From: Rhodobium gokarnense
GTDB lineage: Bacteria > Pseudomonadota > Alphaproteobacteria > Rhizobiales > Rhodobiaceae
DNA: 64,000 bases
Direction of reading: 5' to 3'
Assembly: GCF_025961475.1 (NCBI RefSeq)
Contig: NZ_JAOQNS010000015.1
Coordinates: 24,002 to 88,001 of the forward strand
Positions 56,959 through 64,000 of the stretch are shown here, piece by piece; positions within the stretch are counted from its first letter, which is position 1, and the number at the start of each line of letters is the position of its first letter. Under the pieces are notes generated by a model. It did no database searches and was not told the DNA's origin. It was given only the letters and a program-made list of their open reading frames with translations. A program made the position numbers and the translations under genes.

Positions 56959-57960
56959 TCAGAGCGTTTTTCTGAAAAACTCAGCGACGGTCTTTGCCAT
57001 CCCGGTCCGTATCGCAGCGCGGTCGATGCCGGGTGGGTCCGTGCAGAGCCCTTCGGCGTCGGCCTTCAGGGCGTCGGGGCAGTCGTCGGTGAAGACGAAA
57101 TGGCCGCCGGGGATTGTCTCGCGGTGTGCCGCATCGATGCCGGCGGCAAGGACCTCGGTATTCGCAATGCCGAGGGAGCTGTCCTGCGGGCGGATCAGCA
57201 GCGTGGCCGCGGCGACGCCGGAAAGCCCCTTTTCATCAAAGAGCACGCCGAACGGATCGAGGAGCGCCAGCGCTTTGACCGGCAGGTGTGGCGGCGGCGG
57301 GCGCTTTCCGCTCGTTCCGGTCTTCGGTCTGTTGCCCGCCTTGCCGCCCCGGCTGCCGGGGCCGGCATCGCAGGAGCGGATGTCCTCAGGGTGTTTCTCA
57401 CAATAGGCGGCGAGCGCCGCGGGGTTCGGAACCCCGCCGGCAAGGGCAATGGTGACCGCGCCGCCGAGGGAAAAGCCGGCCATGCCGAGACGCTCCGCGT
57501 CCGCGTGACCTGCGAAGCGCGGATCGGCGGTGACGCCCGCGAGCGCGGCAGCGACCTGCGCCGGCCGGGCCAGCAGCGGCGTATCGCGGTGCATGGGGGC
57601 GATGACGAGAAAGCCGTTTCGGGCAAGCGCGGCGGAAAGCTCCTTCAGGATCATCGGGCTGCCGCCGGTCGGCCCGCCGCCATGGGACAGCAGCACGACC
57701 GGAAAGCGGCCATCGGCGACACCTGCGTCCCGTGTCGCGGGGACGGTGAACGGTCCGGCCTTGAAGGGCACCTCGGCGTCTTTCGTCGGATACCAGACGA
57801 GGGTGTCGAGCTGTCGCGAACCGGTAAGGGAGAGGCGGGTGACGCCGGCATTGTAGGCCGATGATTGCGTCGCATGTCCGGAACTCGCCGTCGAAGCGAC
57901 AAGGCCGACGGCCAGCGCGGCCACGGCCGCCAGGCCGCCCACGCGGTGAAGAATACGCAT
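56959..57960 (-). CDS. Secreted dienelactone hydrolase-like alpha/beta hydrolase
   Basis: Predicted 333 aa. A signal peptide (MRILHRVGGLAAVAALAVGLVASTASSGHA) indicates export. The fold is that of predicted dienelactone hydrolases: LDTLVWYPTKDAEVPF, VVLLSHGGGPTGGSPMILKEL, nucleophile elbow GMAGFSLGGAVT and IPGGHFVFTDDC with the catalytic histidine. The middle contains a glycine/lysine/proline-rich insertion (about residues 199-227, with KTGTSGKRPPPPHLP) that interrupts the fold in the lid region. Substrate unknown. Confidence 0.82.
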   Translation of the reverse strand: MRILHRVGGLAAVAALAVGLVASTASSGHATQSSAYNAGVTRLSLTGSRQLDTLVWYPTKDAEVPFKAGPFTVPATRDAGVADGRFPVVLLSHGGGPTGGSPMILKELSAALARNGFLVIAPMHRDTPLLARPAQVAAALAGVTADPRFAGHADAERLGMAGFSLGGAVTIALAGGVPNPAALAAYCEKHPEDIRSCDAGPGSRGGKAGNRPKTGTSGKRPPPPHLPVKALALLDPFGVLFDEKGLSGVAAATLLIRPQDSSLGIANTEVLAAGIDAAHRETIPGGHFVFTDDCPDALKADAEGLCTDPPGIDRAAIRTGMAKTVAEFFRKTL

Positions 57961-58106
57961 GCCGAAAAACGCTCCATCGGTGCGCCGGTGCGGCGCGCTC
58001 CCCGTGAGCCTTTCAGATGTGGTCCGGCGCTGTCGTGTGCAAGCCGCGTCCCCAAGCTATTCGCGATTCCCCATCGTAGGACATGCCGGCCGCACGTCGT
58101 GCCCGA

Positions 58107-59708
58107 TCAGAACCCCAGCGCGCAGCCGTCCTTGCGGGGGTCCGAGCCGCCGATGAGGACGTTGCCGTCCATGCGGATGGCCTGGCCTCCGCCATGGGGG
58201 CTTTCGGCCATCGTCACCTCGTGGCCGCGCGCGGCGAGGCCCTCCAGCGTTGCCTCGGGGATCGTGGTTTCCGCCGAGAGCGGGCCGTTGGCGTCGTCCC
58301 AGAAGAGGCGCGGGAAGTCGAGGGCGGCCTGCACGTCCATGCCGTAGTCGATCATGTTGGTGAGGAAATGGGCGTGGCCGCAGGGCTGGTAGGCGCCGCC
58401 CATGACCCCAAAACTCATGAAGGGGGCGCCGTCCTTCAGCACGAAACCGGGGATGATGGTGTGCATCGGACGCTTGCCGGCATCGATGGTGTTGGGGTGG
58501 CCCTTTTCGACGACGAAGCAGGCGCCGCGGTTCTGCAGGGCAATGCCGGACTTTTCCGTGACGATGCCCGAGCCGAAGCCGTGATAGACGGAGTTGATCA
58601 GCGAGATCGCGCGGCGGTCCCTGTCGACGACGGTGAGATAGACCGTGTCGGCGTCGGGGACGAGGTCGCTGGCGGCCGGCCGTTCGCCGCGCCGTCCCGG
58701 GTCGATGGTGTCGGCGAGGCGCTCCGAATAGCGCGGCGCCAGCAGCGCCTCGACCGTCTCGGTCATGGCGGCCGGGTCGGCGATATAGGCGTCGCGGCAG
58801 GCATAGGCGATGCGCGCCGCCTCCATCTCCAGGTGGAAGCGCTCCGGCCCCAGCGGGTCGAGGTCATCCAGGTCGAAGTGCTGAAGGATGTTGAGGAGGA
58901 TGAGGGCCGTCAGCCCCTGGCCGTTCGGCGGCAGTTCGGCGACCGTGTAGCCCCGGTAATCCGACGTGATCGGCACCTCCGCCGTCGGCTCTATGGCGGC
59001 GAGGTCGTCGAGGCGCATCCAGCCGCCGCGGGCGGCAAGGGTGGCGACGATCTCTTCGGCGACCGGGCCCTCGTAGAAGCCTTTCGGGCCCTCTTCGGCA
59101 ATGCGCCGGAGGGTTTCGGCAAGGGCCGGCAGGCGGTGCACCGAGCCGACCGTCGGGGCGGCGCCGTCGACGAGGAAATGTTTTGCAGCACCCTTGTCGC
59201 GGGCAAGGCGCGAGGCCTCTCCGGCCCAGTCGGCACCGACGCGCGGGGTGACGGGGAAGCCGTCTTCGGCATAGGCGATGGCCGGCGCCAGCGCGTCCGC
59301 CAGGCTCCAGGTGCCGTGCTCCGTCAGCAGTTTCTGCCAGGCGGCGACGGCGCCCGGAACCGTCACGGCATGGACGGAATCCGGACCGATCTCCGTGACG
59401 CCCTCTTCCAGCAGCCGGTCGAGGCTTGCCGCCATGGGCGCGCGGCCGGAGCCGTTGAGGCCGGTGAGCTTGCCGTCCTTGTCGGAGAGGATGGCGAAGC
59501 AGTCGCCGCCGATGCCGGTCATGTGCGGCTCGACGACGCCGAGGACGGCGACGGCGGCGATCGTCGCATCGACGGCGTTGCCGCCGCGCCTGAGAACGTC
59601 GAGCGCCGTTGCGGTCGCCAGCGGGTGGGAGGTCGCGGCCATGGCCCCCGTTGCATAGGCGGGCGAGCGGCCGGGTTGATGGAAGTCGCGAAGCGTCGCG
59701 CCGGTCAT
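58107..59708 (-). CDS. ggt: Gamma-glutamyltransferase family protein
   Basis: Predicted 533 aa, Ntn-hydrolase that self-cleaves into two subunits. The start includes MAATSHPLATATALDVLRRGGNAVDATIAAVAVLGVVEPHMTGIGGDCFAI, and the processing and catalytic threonine is in DADTVYLTVVDRDRRAISLINSVYHGFGSG. The end GQAIRMDGNVLIGGSDPRKDGCALGF is of the cytosolic/glutathione hydrolase-like subgroup. No signal peptide is seen at the N-terminus, so a cytoplasmic location is likely, and the substrate may not be glutathione. Confidence 0.9.
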   Translation of the reverse strand: MTGATLRDFHQPGRSPAYATGAMAATSHPLATATALDVLRRGGNAVDATIAAVAVLGVVEPHMTGIGGDCFAILSDKDGKLTGLNGSGRAPMAASLDRLLEEGVTEIGPDSVHAVTVPGAVAAWQKLLTEHGTWSLADALAPAIAYAEDGFPVTPRVGADWAGEASRLARDKGAAKHFLVDGAAPTVGSVHRLPALAETLRRIAEEGPKGFYEGPVAEEIVATLAARGGWMRLDDLAAIEPTAEVPITSDYRGYTVAELPPNGQGLTALILLNILQHFDLDDLDPLGPERFHLEMEAARIAYACRDAYIADPAAMTETVEALLAPRYSERLADTIDPGRRGERPAASDLVPDADTVYLTVVDRDRRAISLINSVYHGFGSGIVTEKSGIALQNRGACFVVEKGHPNTIDAGKRPMHTIIPGFVLKDGAPFMSFGVMGGAYQPCGHAHFLTNMIDYGMDVQAALDFPRLFWDDANGPLSAETTIPEATLEGLAARGHEVTMAESPHGGGQAIRMDGNVLIGGSDPRKDGCALGF

Positions 59709-59771
59709 GTGGTTTCCTCCCGCCGGCGCGTTTTTCTGAGGAGCGCCGGTCCGTTTGCGCAGGTCTTTTTC

Positions 59772-60194
59772 TTACATGCCGCCGTTGGGTCCGCCCCAGC
59801 CGAAATCGCGGCGCGCGGCGGTGATGGTGATGCTGAAGCCGGCGACGACGTCGACCAGCGCGATCACCGTCAGGATGAAGAACACCGAATGGGCGGCGGA
59901 TGCGACCAACAGGAATTCGATGAGATAGAGGATGAAGACGAGCGTGGAGAGCCCGTGGTCGATAATGGAGCCGGAGGTCGTGCGCGTCGCCTTCAGGATC
60001 TCGAAGAACAGGAAGACGATGGCAACCGCGACCACCAGGTCGCCGATGACCATGGTCCAGCGCGCATCGGAGATCATCTCCACGGTGAACACCGGCGCCA
60101 CCCAGGGGTCGCCCGGGAAGGCGCCGAGGAGGCCGAAGGCGATGATGTTGTAGACGATGAGGGGGATGATCGTGAGGGGAATGTTGACCAGCAT
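59772..60194 (-). CDS. Conserved four-helix membrane protein of unknown function
   Basis: Predicted 140 aa with four membrane helices (about residues 6-26, 48-67, 82-101, 104-124). A hydrophobic start (MLVNIPLTIIPLIVYNIIAFGLLGAF), then DARWTMVIGDLVVAVAIVFLFFEILKATR and a C-terminus with ITAARRDFGWGGPNGGM that carries a conserved-looking RRDFGWG motif. I recall similar proteins in related bacteria but no known function. It is transcribed towards ggt with a 63-base gap and may be co-transcribed. Confidence 0.75.
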   Translation of the reverse strand: MLVNIPLTIIPLIVYNIIAFGLLGAFPGDPWVAPVFTVEMISDARWTMVIGDLVVAVAIVFLFFEILKATRTTSGSIIDHGLSTLVFILYLIEFLLVASAAHSVFFILTVIALVDVVAGFSITITAARRDFGWGGPNGGM

Positions 60195-60334
60195 CGGAAA
60201 AACCCTTCAAGGGCGACGGTCCGCGTCGCCTGCCGCATTGAAATCCGTATCCTGACGGGAGTGTTCCCGGTCCCCACTCTTAGTAACCCGCCGGCGGGGC
60301 GGCGTCCATGCGCGACGTGGTCCCGATGCCGGGC

Positions 60335-60372
60335 AAAAGAAAACCCCCGGCCGCGGACGGCCGGGGGTTTTT
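60335..60372. terminator. Bidirectional intrinsic terminator downstream of rpmF
   Basis: A 13-bp stem (AAACCCCCGGCCG at 60341-60353 with CGGCCGGGGGTTT at 60358-60370) has T-rich tails on both strands (TTT to 60372 on plus; TTTCTTTT across 60343-60335 on minus). It ends rpmF leftward. Confidence 0.88.
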
Positions 60373-60406
60373 GGGGCGTTTTGTCGGATGCAAGAAGCCG
60401 GAAGCC

Positions 60407-60592
60407 TTAGATGTCTTCCTTCGGCTCCAGGATCTGACGGCCGCGATACATGCCGGTCTTCAGGTCGATGTGGTGCGGCCGGCGCAGCTCGCCGGACTCC
60501 TTGTCTTCCACATAGGTCGGCTGGCGCAGCGCGTCGTCGGAGCGGCGGAAGCCGCGCTTCATCCGCGTCACTTTTCTCTTCGGGACAGCCAT
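60407..60592 (-). CDS. rpmF: 50S ribosomal protein L32
   Basis: Predicted 61 aa. The start [20 protein letters not shown] and the length are typical of bL32 from alphaproteobacteria, where zinc-binding cysteines are missing; none is present here. The ATG at 60592 has GGAGA eight bases upstream; an earlier open frame from 60655 runs through a hairpin and is not used. It follows mtgA, from which a terminator separates it. Confidence 0.96.
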   Translation of the reverse strand: MAVPKRKVTRMKRGFRRSDDALRQPTYVEDKESGELRRPHHIDLKTGMYRGRQILEPKEDI

Positions 60593-60616
60593 GTCAGGTC
60601 TCCAAAATCTCAACAC

Positions 60617-60645
60617 ACAAAAACACGCCGGGATACCTCCCGGCG
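60617..60645 (-). terminator. Intrinsic terminator between mtgA and rpmF
   Basis: On the minus strand CGCCGGGA/TCCCGGCG (plus-strand arms 60626-60633 and 60638-60645) is followed after two bases by TTTTTG. It lies about 100 bases after mtgA and would also form at the 5' end of any rpmF read-through transcript. Confidence 0.7.
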
Positions 60646-60746
60646 CGGTGCGCAAGGCATTTCTTGATCGGGCGCCTTATACAGGCATGTGGTGCGCTTG
60701 ACCAGTCCTGCCAACGCGGTTTTTTTGGCGGGGCGCGCCGGCCCGC

Positions 60747-61436
60747 CTATTTCTTTCCAAGGACGCATTCCAGGTAGGCGCCGGACTTGGCGGCGCGGCC
60801 GGCGATGCGGCGGGCGAGGCGGGCATGGCCCTGGCCGGGGCTCGCCGGATTGCGGGCGATCGGGTTCGGCAGGGCGGCGGCCATCAACGAGGCCTGGTTG
60901 CGGGTGAGCTTTGCCGCCGGCCGCTTGAAATAGCGCTGGGCAGCGGCCTCGGCGCCGAAAACGCCAGGTCCCCATTCCACCGTGTTGAGATAGAGCTCGA
61001 CGATGCGGTCCTTGGGCAGGACCACGTCCATGTAGAGCGCCAGCGGCGCCTCCACGACCTTTCGCAGGTAGCTGCGCGAGGACCACAGGAAGAGGTTCTT
61101 GGAAAGCTGCATGTTGAGGGTGGAGGCACCGCGCGGTTTGCCGTCCTCGGCGTCTTCCAGGGCGTTCTGGACCTCTTCCCAGTCGATGCCGTCGTGCTCG
61201 CAGAAGCGGGCGTCCTCCGACATCACCACGGCACGCACCAGGTTCGGCGAGATGTCGTCGAGCGCCACCCATTGGCGGGCGACGCTGCCGCCGGTCACCC
61301 AGTCGCGCAGCATCAGGGTGGAGGCCGGCGGATTGACGAAGCGGTAGAGCGGGATCAGCAGGAACGGCAGCAGGACGAGGACCGCGACGACGAGGACAAT
61401 GCGTTTCAGGAGGCGGCGTGTGGGCTTCAGTCGCAT
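60747..61436 (-). CDS. mtgA: Monofunctional biosynthetic peptidoglycan transglycosylase
   Basis: Predicted 229 aa, one N-terminal membrane helix (RIVLVVAVLVLLPFLLIPLY) and a periplasmic GT51 domain that polymerises lipid II into glycan strands. Catalytic motifs are VVMSEDARFCEHDGIDW (with the catalytic Glu), GASTLNMQLSKNLFLW and KDRIVELYLNTVEWGPGVFGAEAAAQRYF. Divergent from ispA, with rpmF downstream, as in many Hyphomicrobiales. Confidence 0.95.
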   Translation of the reverse strand: MRLKPTRRLLKRIVLVVAVLVLLPFLLIPLYRFVNPPASTLMLRDWVTGGSVARQWVALDDISPNLVRAVVMSEDARFCEHDGIDWEEVQNALEDAEDGKPRGASTLNMQLSKNLFLWSSRSYLRKVVEAPLALYMDVVLPKDRIVELYLNTVEWGPGVFGAEAAAQRYFKRPAAKLTRNQASLMAAALPNPIARNPASPGQGHARLARRIAGRAAKSGAYLECVLGKK

Positions 61437-61588
61437 GCGGGTCGGCCTTCCCTTGGGCGCTGGTCCTGTGCCATATGCCGGGTCGCGGGCGGCGCCCGCG
61501 GGGGCTTATGGCTGTCTTTCCTACCAAACCGGACGGGGCGGAGGCGAGCGGTTTCGCACCCTTGCCGCCGACCATCGACGAGGTCGCC

Positions 61589-62488
61589 ATGGAATTTGTC
61601 GCACGACTGACCGCGGTCGCGGACCGCATGGAAGAAACGCTCGAAGGGCTGCTTGGCTCCACGCCGCTTGCCGGCGAGATCGTGCGGCCGGAGCGGCTTC
61701 TGGCGGCGATGCGTCATGCCAGTCTCGACGGCGGCAAGCGGCTGCGGCCGTTCCTGGTGGTGGAGACGGCGAGGCTGTTCGATGTCGAGGGCCCCGGCGT
61801 GCTGCGGTCTGCTGCGGCGCTGGAATGCGTCCACTGCTACAGCCTCGTCCATGACGATTTGCCGGCGATGGACGACGATGATCTCCGGCGCGGCCGGCCG
61901 ACCGTCCACAAGGCGTTCGACGAGGCGACCGCGATCCTTGCCGGCGACGCGCTCCTCACCTACGCCTTCGATATCCTCGCCGACCCGGCGACCCATGACG
62001 ACGCGGCGGTGCGCGCCGACCTCGTCCTCTGCCTTGCCCGGGCGTCGGGCCTCGGCGGCATGGCCGGCGGCCAGATGCTCGACCTGGCGGCCGAGGGGCG
62101 GGCGCTGTCGGAACAGGAAATCCTGCAGATGCAGGCGATGAAGACCGGATATCTGATCCGCGCCGGCGTTGCCCTCGGCGCCATCCTCGGCGGGGCGGAT
62201 GCGGAGACGAAGGAGCGGCTCGACCGCTACGCCAAGGCGATCGGCAACGCCTTCCAGCTCGCCGACGATCTTCTGGACGTGGAATCGGAAGCGGCCGACA
62301 TGGGCAAGGCGACCGGCAAGGACGCGGAGCGGGGCAAGGCGACGCTGGTCTCGCTGCTCGGCGTGGATGCCGCCCACAGACGGCTGGGCGAGTTGATCGA
62401 AACGGCCGATGCGTGCCTGGCACCGTTCGGCGACAAGGCCGCGGTGCTTGCCGCCGCCGCGCGGTTCATTGCGGAGCGGAAGAACTGA
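61589..62488 (+). CDS. ispA: Farnesyl diphosphate synthase (polyprenyl synthetase)
   Basis: Predicted 299 aa. It condenses IPP and DMAPP/GPP to FPP. First Asp-rich motif: YSLVHDDLPAMDDDDLRRGRPT (Asp89, Asp90 and Asp95); second: QLADDLLDVESEAADMGK. GGKRLRPFLV and GGQMLDLAAEG are also typical. The ATG at 61589 with GAGG five bases upstream gives the usual length; an ATG at 61508 in frame would add 27 residues of low complexity. Converges on ppa with a six-base gap. Confidence 0.93.
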   Translation: MEFVARLTAVADRMEETLEGLLGSTPLAGEIVRPERLLAAMRHASLDGGKRLRPFLVVETARLFDVEGPGVLRSAAALECVHCYSLVHDDLPAMDDDDLRRGRPTVHKAFDEATAILAGDALLTYAFDILADPATHDDAAVRADLVLCLARASGLGGMAGGQMLDLAAEGRALSEQEILQMQAMKTGYLIRAGVALGAILGGADAETKERLDRYAKAIGNAFQLADDLLDVESEAADMGKATGKDAERGKATLVSLLGVDAAHRRLGELIETADACLAPFGDKAAVLAAAARFIAERKN

Positions 62489-62494
62489 GGGGCG

Positions 62495-63028
62495 TCAGCC
62501 GGCCGCGTTTGCCCGGTCGACCGCTTCCATGATCAGCCGTTCGGCCGAGGCAGCGTCTTCCCAGCCGACGATCTTCACCCATTTGTTGGGCTCCAGATCC
62601 TTGTAGTGCTCGAAGAAGTGCTCGATCTGGTGCAGCGTGATTTCCGGCAGGTCGGTGGCCGACTTGATGCGGTCGTAGCGCTTGGTGAGGGCGTGGGCGG
62701 GAACGGCGATGACCTTCTCGTCATGGCCGGATTCGTCCTCCATCATCAGGACGCCGATCGGCCGGCAGTTCATGATGGCGCCCGGCGCGATCGGGCGCTG
62801 GTTCGGCACCAGCACGTCGATCGGATCGCCGTCGTCGGACAGGGTGTGGGGCACGAAGCCGTAATTCCCGGGATAGCGCATCGGGGTGTAGAGGAAGCGG
62901 TCGACGACGAGGGCTCCGGAGGCCTTGTCGAGTTCGTATTTGACCGGTTCGCCGCCGACGGGAACCTCGACGATGACATTGATGTCGTGGGGCGGGTTGT
63001 TGCCGATCGAGATCGCGTCGATGCGCAT
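62495..63028 (-). CDS. ppa: Inorganic pyrophosphatase
   Basis: Predicted 177 aa, family I soluble enzyme that hydrolyses PPi to phosphate with Mg2+. The signature with the catalytic Asp residues is [16 protein letters not shown], and [28 protein letters not shown] and [20 protein letters not shown] follow the family pattern. The ATG at 63028 gives the standard N-terminus [23 protein letters not shown]. Confidence 0.97.
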   Translation of the reverse strand: MRIDAISIGNNPPHDINVIVEVPVGGEPVKYELDKASGALVVDRFLYTPMRYPGNYGFVPHTLSDDGDPIDVLVPNQRPIAPGAIMNCRPIGVLMMEDESGHDEKVIAVPAHALTKRYDRIKSATDLPEITLHQIEHFFEHYKDLEPNKWVKIVGWEDAASAERLIMEAVDRANAAG

Positions 63029-63251
63029 GGGGTCTGGCCTTTCCTTGGTCGTCCGGCGGCCGCCGCCGGGCGGGGATCGTCCCGGCCGGAGCAAGCGCAC
63101 GATTGTCGCTGTCCTGGCGCCGAAACGAGGTTTTGTGCTTCGTTGCAGGGGGTCATAAACGCTAGAGTGAATGGGTGCAAGCGCTTGTTGTGCAGTGCAA
63201 CAAAAGGCTTAGGGTGCAGATGACACCGGGATTGCCAGGAGGAGAAGGCCA

Positions 63252-63842
63252 GTGACGGGAAACATTGCGAACCGGGTGCTTCGCTTGCTTGCTCTGCCAA
63301 TCACGTTGCTCGCAGGCGCCGTGGGGGCCGAGGCTGCCGAGATCGACAGCGCCTATACGAAGCTCGACCTCAACGCCTGCCCGATCATCGAGCAGAACCT
63401 TGAGGAGGGCTCCTGGACGCTGGTGCGCTGTAAGGGCTATCGCGGCCGGCCGGTGTTCGTCGGCGAGGGTGATCTCCGGTTCTTCGTCTGGTTCGACGAC
63501 AAGGAGAGCGAGGAGCCGCTGCGCTCGCAGACGCTCGGTCCGTTCAACACCATCGGCGAGACGCTGGAATGGCGGGTGCGACGGGTCGGCGGGGACTGGC
63601 AGCCCTTCGCAACGATCCTGCGCTACCGCACCTCGCTGGACGAGGACCAGGATCAGGGCGAGGTGCTGGTGGTCAGCCAGATCCAGCCCGGCGCCACCTG
63701 CCACATCGCCTATGTGGATGTGCGCTCGAATCCGGATGCGAATGCCTTGGCGCGGGATGCGGCGGACCGGCTCGCGGGGTCTTTCGACTGTGCCGATACG
63801 CCGGAACGGATCGGCGTGCCAGGACCGAGTCTCGGGGAGTAG
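63252..63842 (+). CDS. Secreted hypothetical protein
   Basis: Predicted 196 aa. A signal peptide (VLRLLALPITLLAGAVGAEAA) points to the periplasm. The mature part begins IDSAYTKLDLNACPIIEQ, has a Trp/Arg-rich middle (GSWTLVRCKGYRGRPVFVGEGDLRFFVWF) and four cysteines that could form two disulfides (LNACP, VRCKG, GATCH, FDCAD). I recognise no named family. The GTG at 63252 is preceded by AGGAGGAGAAGG, a clear ribosome binding site. An inverted repeat (TTGTTG at 63185-63190, CAACAA at 63198-63203) lies in its promoter region. Confidence 0.75.
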   Translation: MTGNIANRVLRLLALPITLLAGAVGAEAAEIDSAYTKLDLNACPIIEQNLEEGSWTLVRCKGYRGRPVFVGEGDLRFFVWFDDKESEEPLRSQTLGPFNTIGETLEWRVRRVGGDWQPFATILRYRTSLDEDQDQGEVLVVSQIQPGATCHIAYVDVRSNPDANALARDAADRLAGSFDCADTPERIGVPGPSLGE

Positions 63843-63877
63843 GGTGTCTTACCGCCGGCGTCGGAGTACAGGGCCTC

Positions 63878-63913
63878 TGGATTGCCGCGTCGGCCTGTCG
63901 GCCTCCTCGCAAT
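63878..63913 (+). repeat. Solo arm of the type A intergenic repeat
   Basis: TGGATTGCCGCGTCGGCC followed by TGTCGGCCTCCTCGCAAT is the long arm of unit A as seen at 21135-21174, without the opposing arm in the visible sequence. It ends about 35 bases before the ribosome binding site of the next gene. Confidence 0.65.
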
Positions 63914-63961
63914 TGTGCGAGTTCAGATATTCGGTGATGGGATCGCGGAAAGGAGCGACCC

Positions 63962-64000
63962 ATGCGCGACAACAGCTATGACCGGACGATCGAACGGAAC
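63962..64000 (+). CDS. N-terminal fragment of an unidentified protein
   Basis: An ATG at 63962 is preceded by AAAGGAG at 63949-63955 with six-base spacing, and the frame is open to the window end. The visible residues are MRDNSYDRTIERN, hydrophilic and not a signal peptide. The protein cannot be identified from 13 residues. Confidence 0.6.
   Translation, partial: MRDNSYDRTIERN

Overview
The window is a high-GC stretch of alphaproteobacterial chromosome, most likely from the order Hyphomicrobiales (Rhizobiales). The reasons are gene order and content: tsaD-gpsA-YciI-EVE divergent from hemC-hemD-mitofilin/HemY, rpmF-mtgA-ispA, divergent phaR and phaAB, and a (2S)-methylsuccinyl-CoA dehydrogenase of the ethylmalonyl-CoA pathway. 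I see no transposase, integrase, phage gene or CRISPR array. The accessory content lies in intergenic repeats and in a few odd genes.

Layout. 1-6.0 kb: a gene tail, a terminator and a composite repeat, then a leftward array (tsaD, gpsA, YciI, EVE, a small DUF6614-like protein, a CopD-like membrane protein, cobG). 6.0-12.1 kb: rightward hemC, hemD, a bacterial Mic60/mitofilin and its HemY/Orf52-type TPR partner, a terminator and tRNA-Thr(CGT). 12.2-21.3 kb: a pentapeptide-repeat membrane protein, methylsuccinyl-CoA dehydrogenase, a YihY/BrkB protein, an EamA transporter, a ferredoxin-reductase-type flavoprotein and an L,D-transpeptidase, with two more repeat clusters. 21.3-38.6 kb: the heterotetrameric sarcosine oxidase operon (soxBDAG), three paralogous chemoreceptors, an ArsR/ArsP-like pair, formate-THF ligase and a divergent GlxA-type regulator. 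38.6-45.5 kb: tyrosine/histidine-type aromatic genes (tyrC, hisC, chorismate mutase), a methyltransferase, gloB, a cupin and sulfide:quinone oxidoreductase. 45.9-50.9 kb: a YddG-like exporter, prolyl iminopeptidase and the PHB genes phaB, phaA and phaR. 51.0-54.5 kb: a TPP riboswitch and thiC-thiM-thiE. 54.5-64.0 kb: a GGDEF-EAL protein, hydrolases, gamma-glutamyltransferase, rpmF, mtgA, ispA, ppa, a secreted hypothetical protein and the start of one more gene.

How the genes fit together. Sarcosine oxidase yields glycine and methylene-THF, and formate-THF ligase connects the formyl-THF pool to formate, so the 21-38 kb block looks like a one-carbon module. PhaA/PhaB and methylsuccinyl-CoA dehydrogenase both draw on acetyl-CoA/acetoacetyl-CoA chemistry (PHB storage and acetyl-CoA assimilation). 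SQR feeds sulfide electrons to quinone. Mic60 and Orf52 beside hemCD is the arrangement known from alphaproteobacteria that build intracytoplasmic membranes; whether this organism is phototrophic cannot be judged from this window.

Most notable signals: (1) a two-part palindromic repeat of about 320 bp present three times, twice with the same internal architecture on opposite strands; (2) a TTAA-N7-TTA(A/T) CtrA-like box upstream of each of the three chemoreceptor genes; (3) an FNR/FixK-like palindrome upstream of the CopD-like/cobG pair; (4) a pentapeptide-repeat protein fused to a channel-like membrane end. Coordinates and motif positions were read by eye; family names rest on remembered sequence patterns, not on a search.
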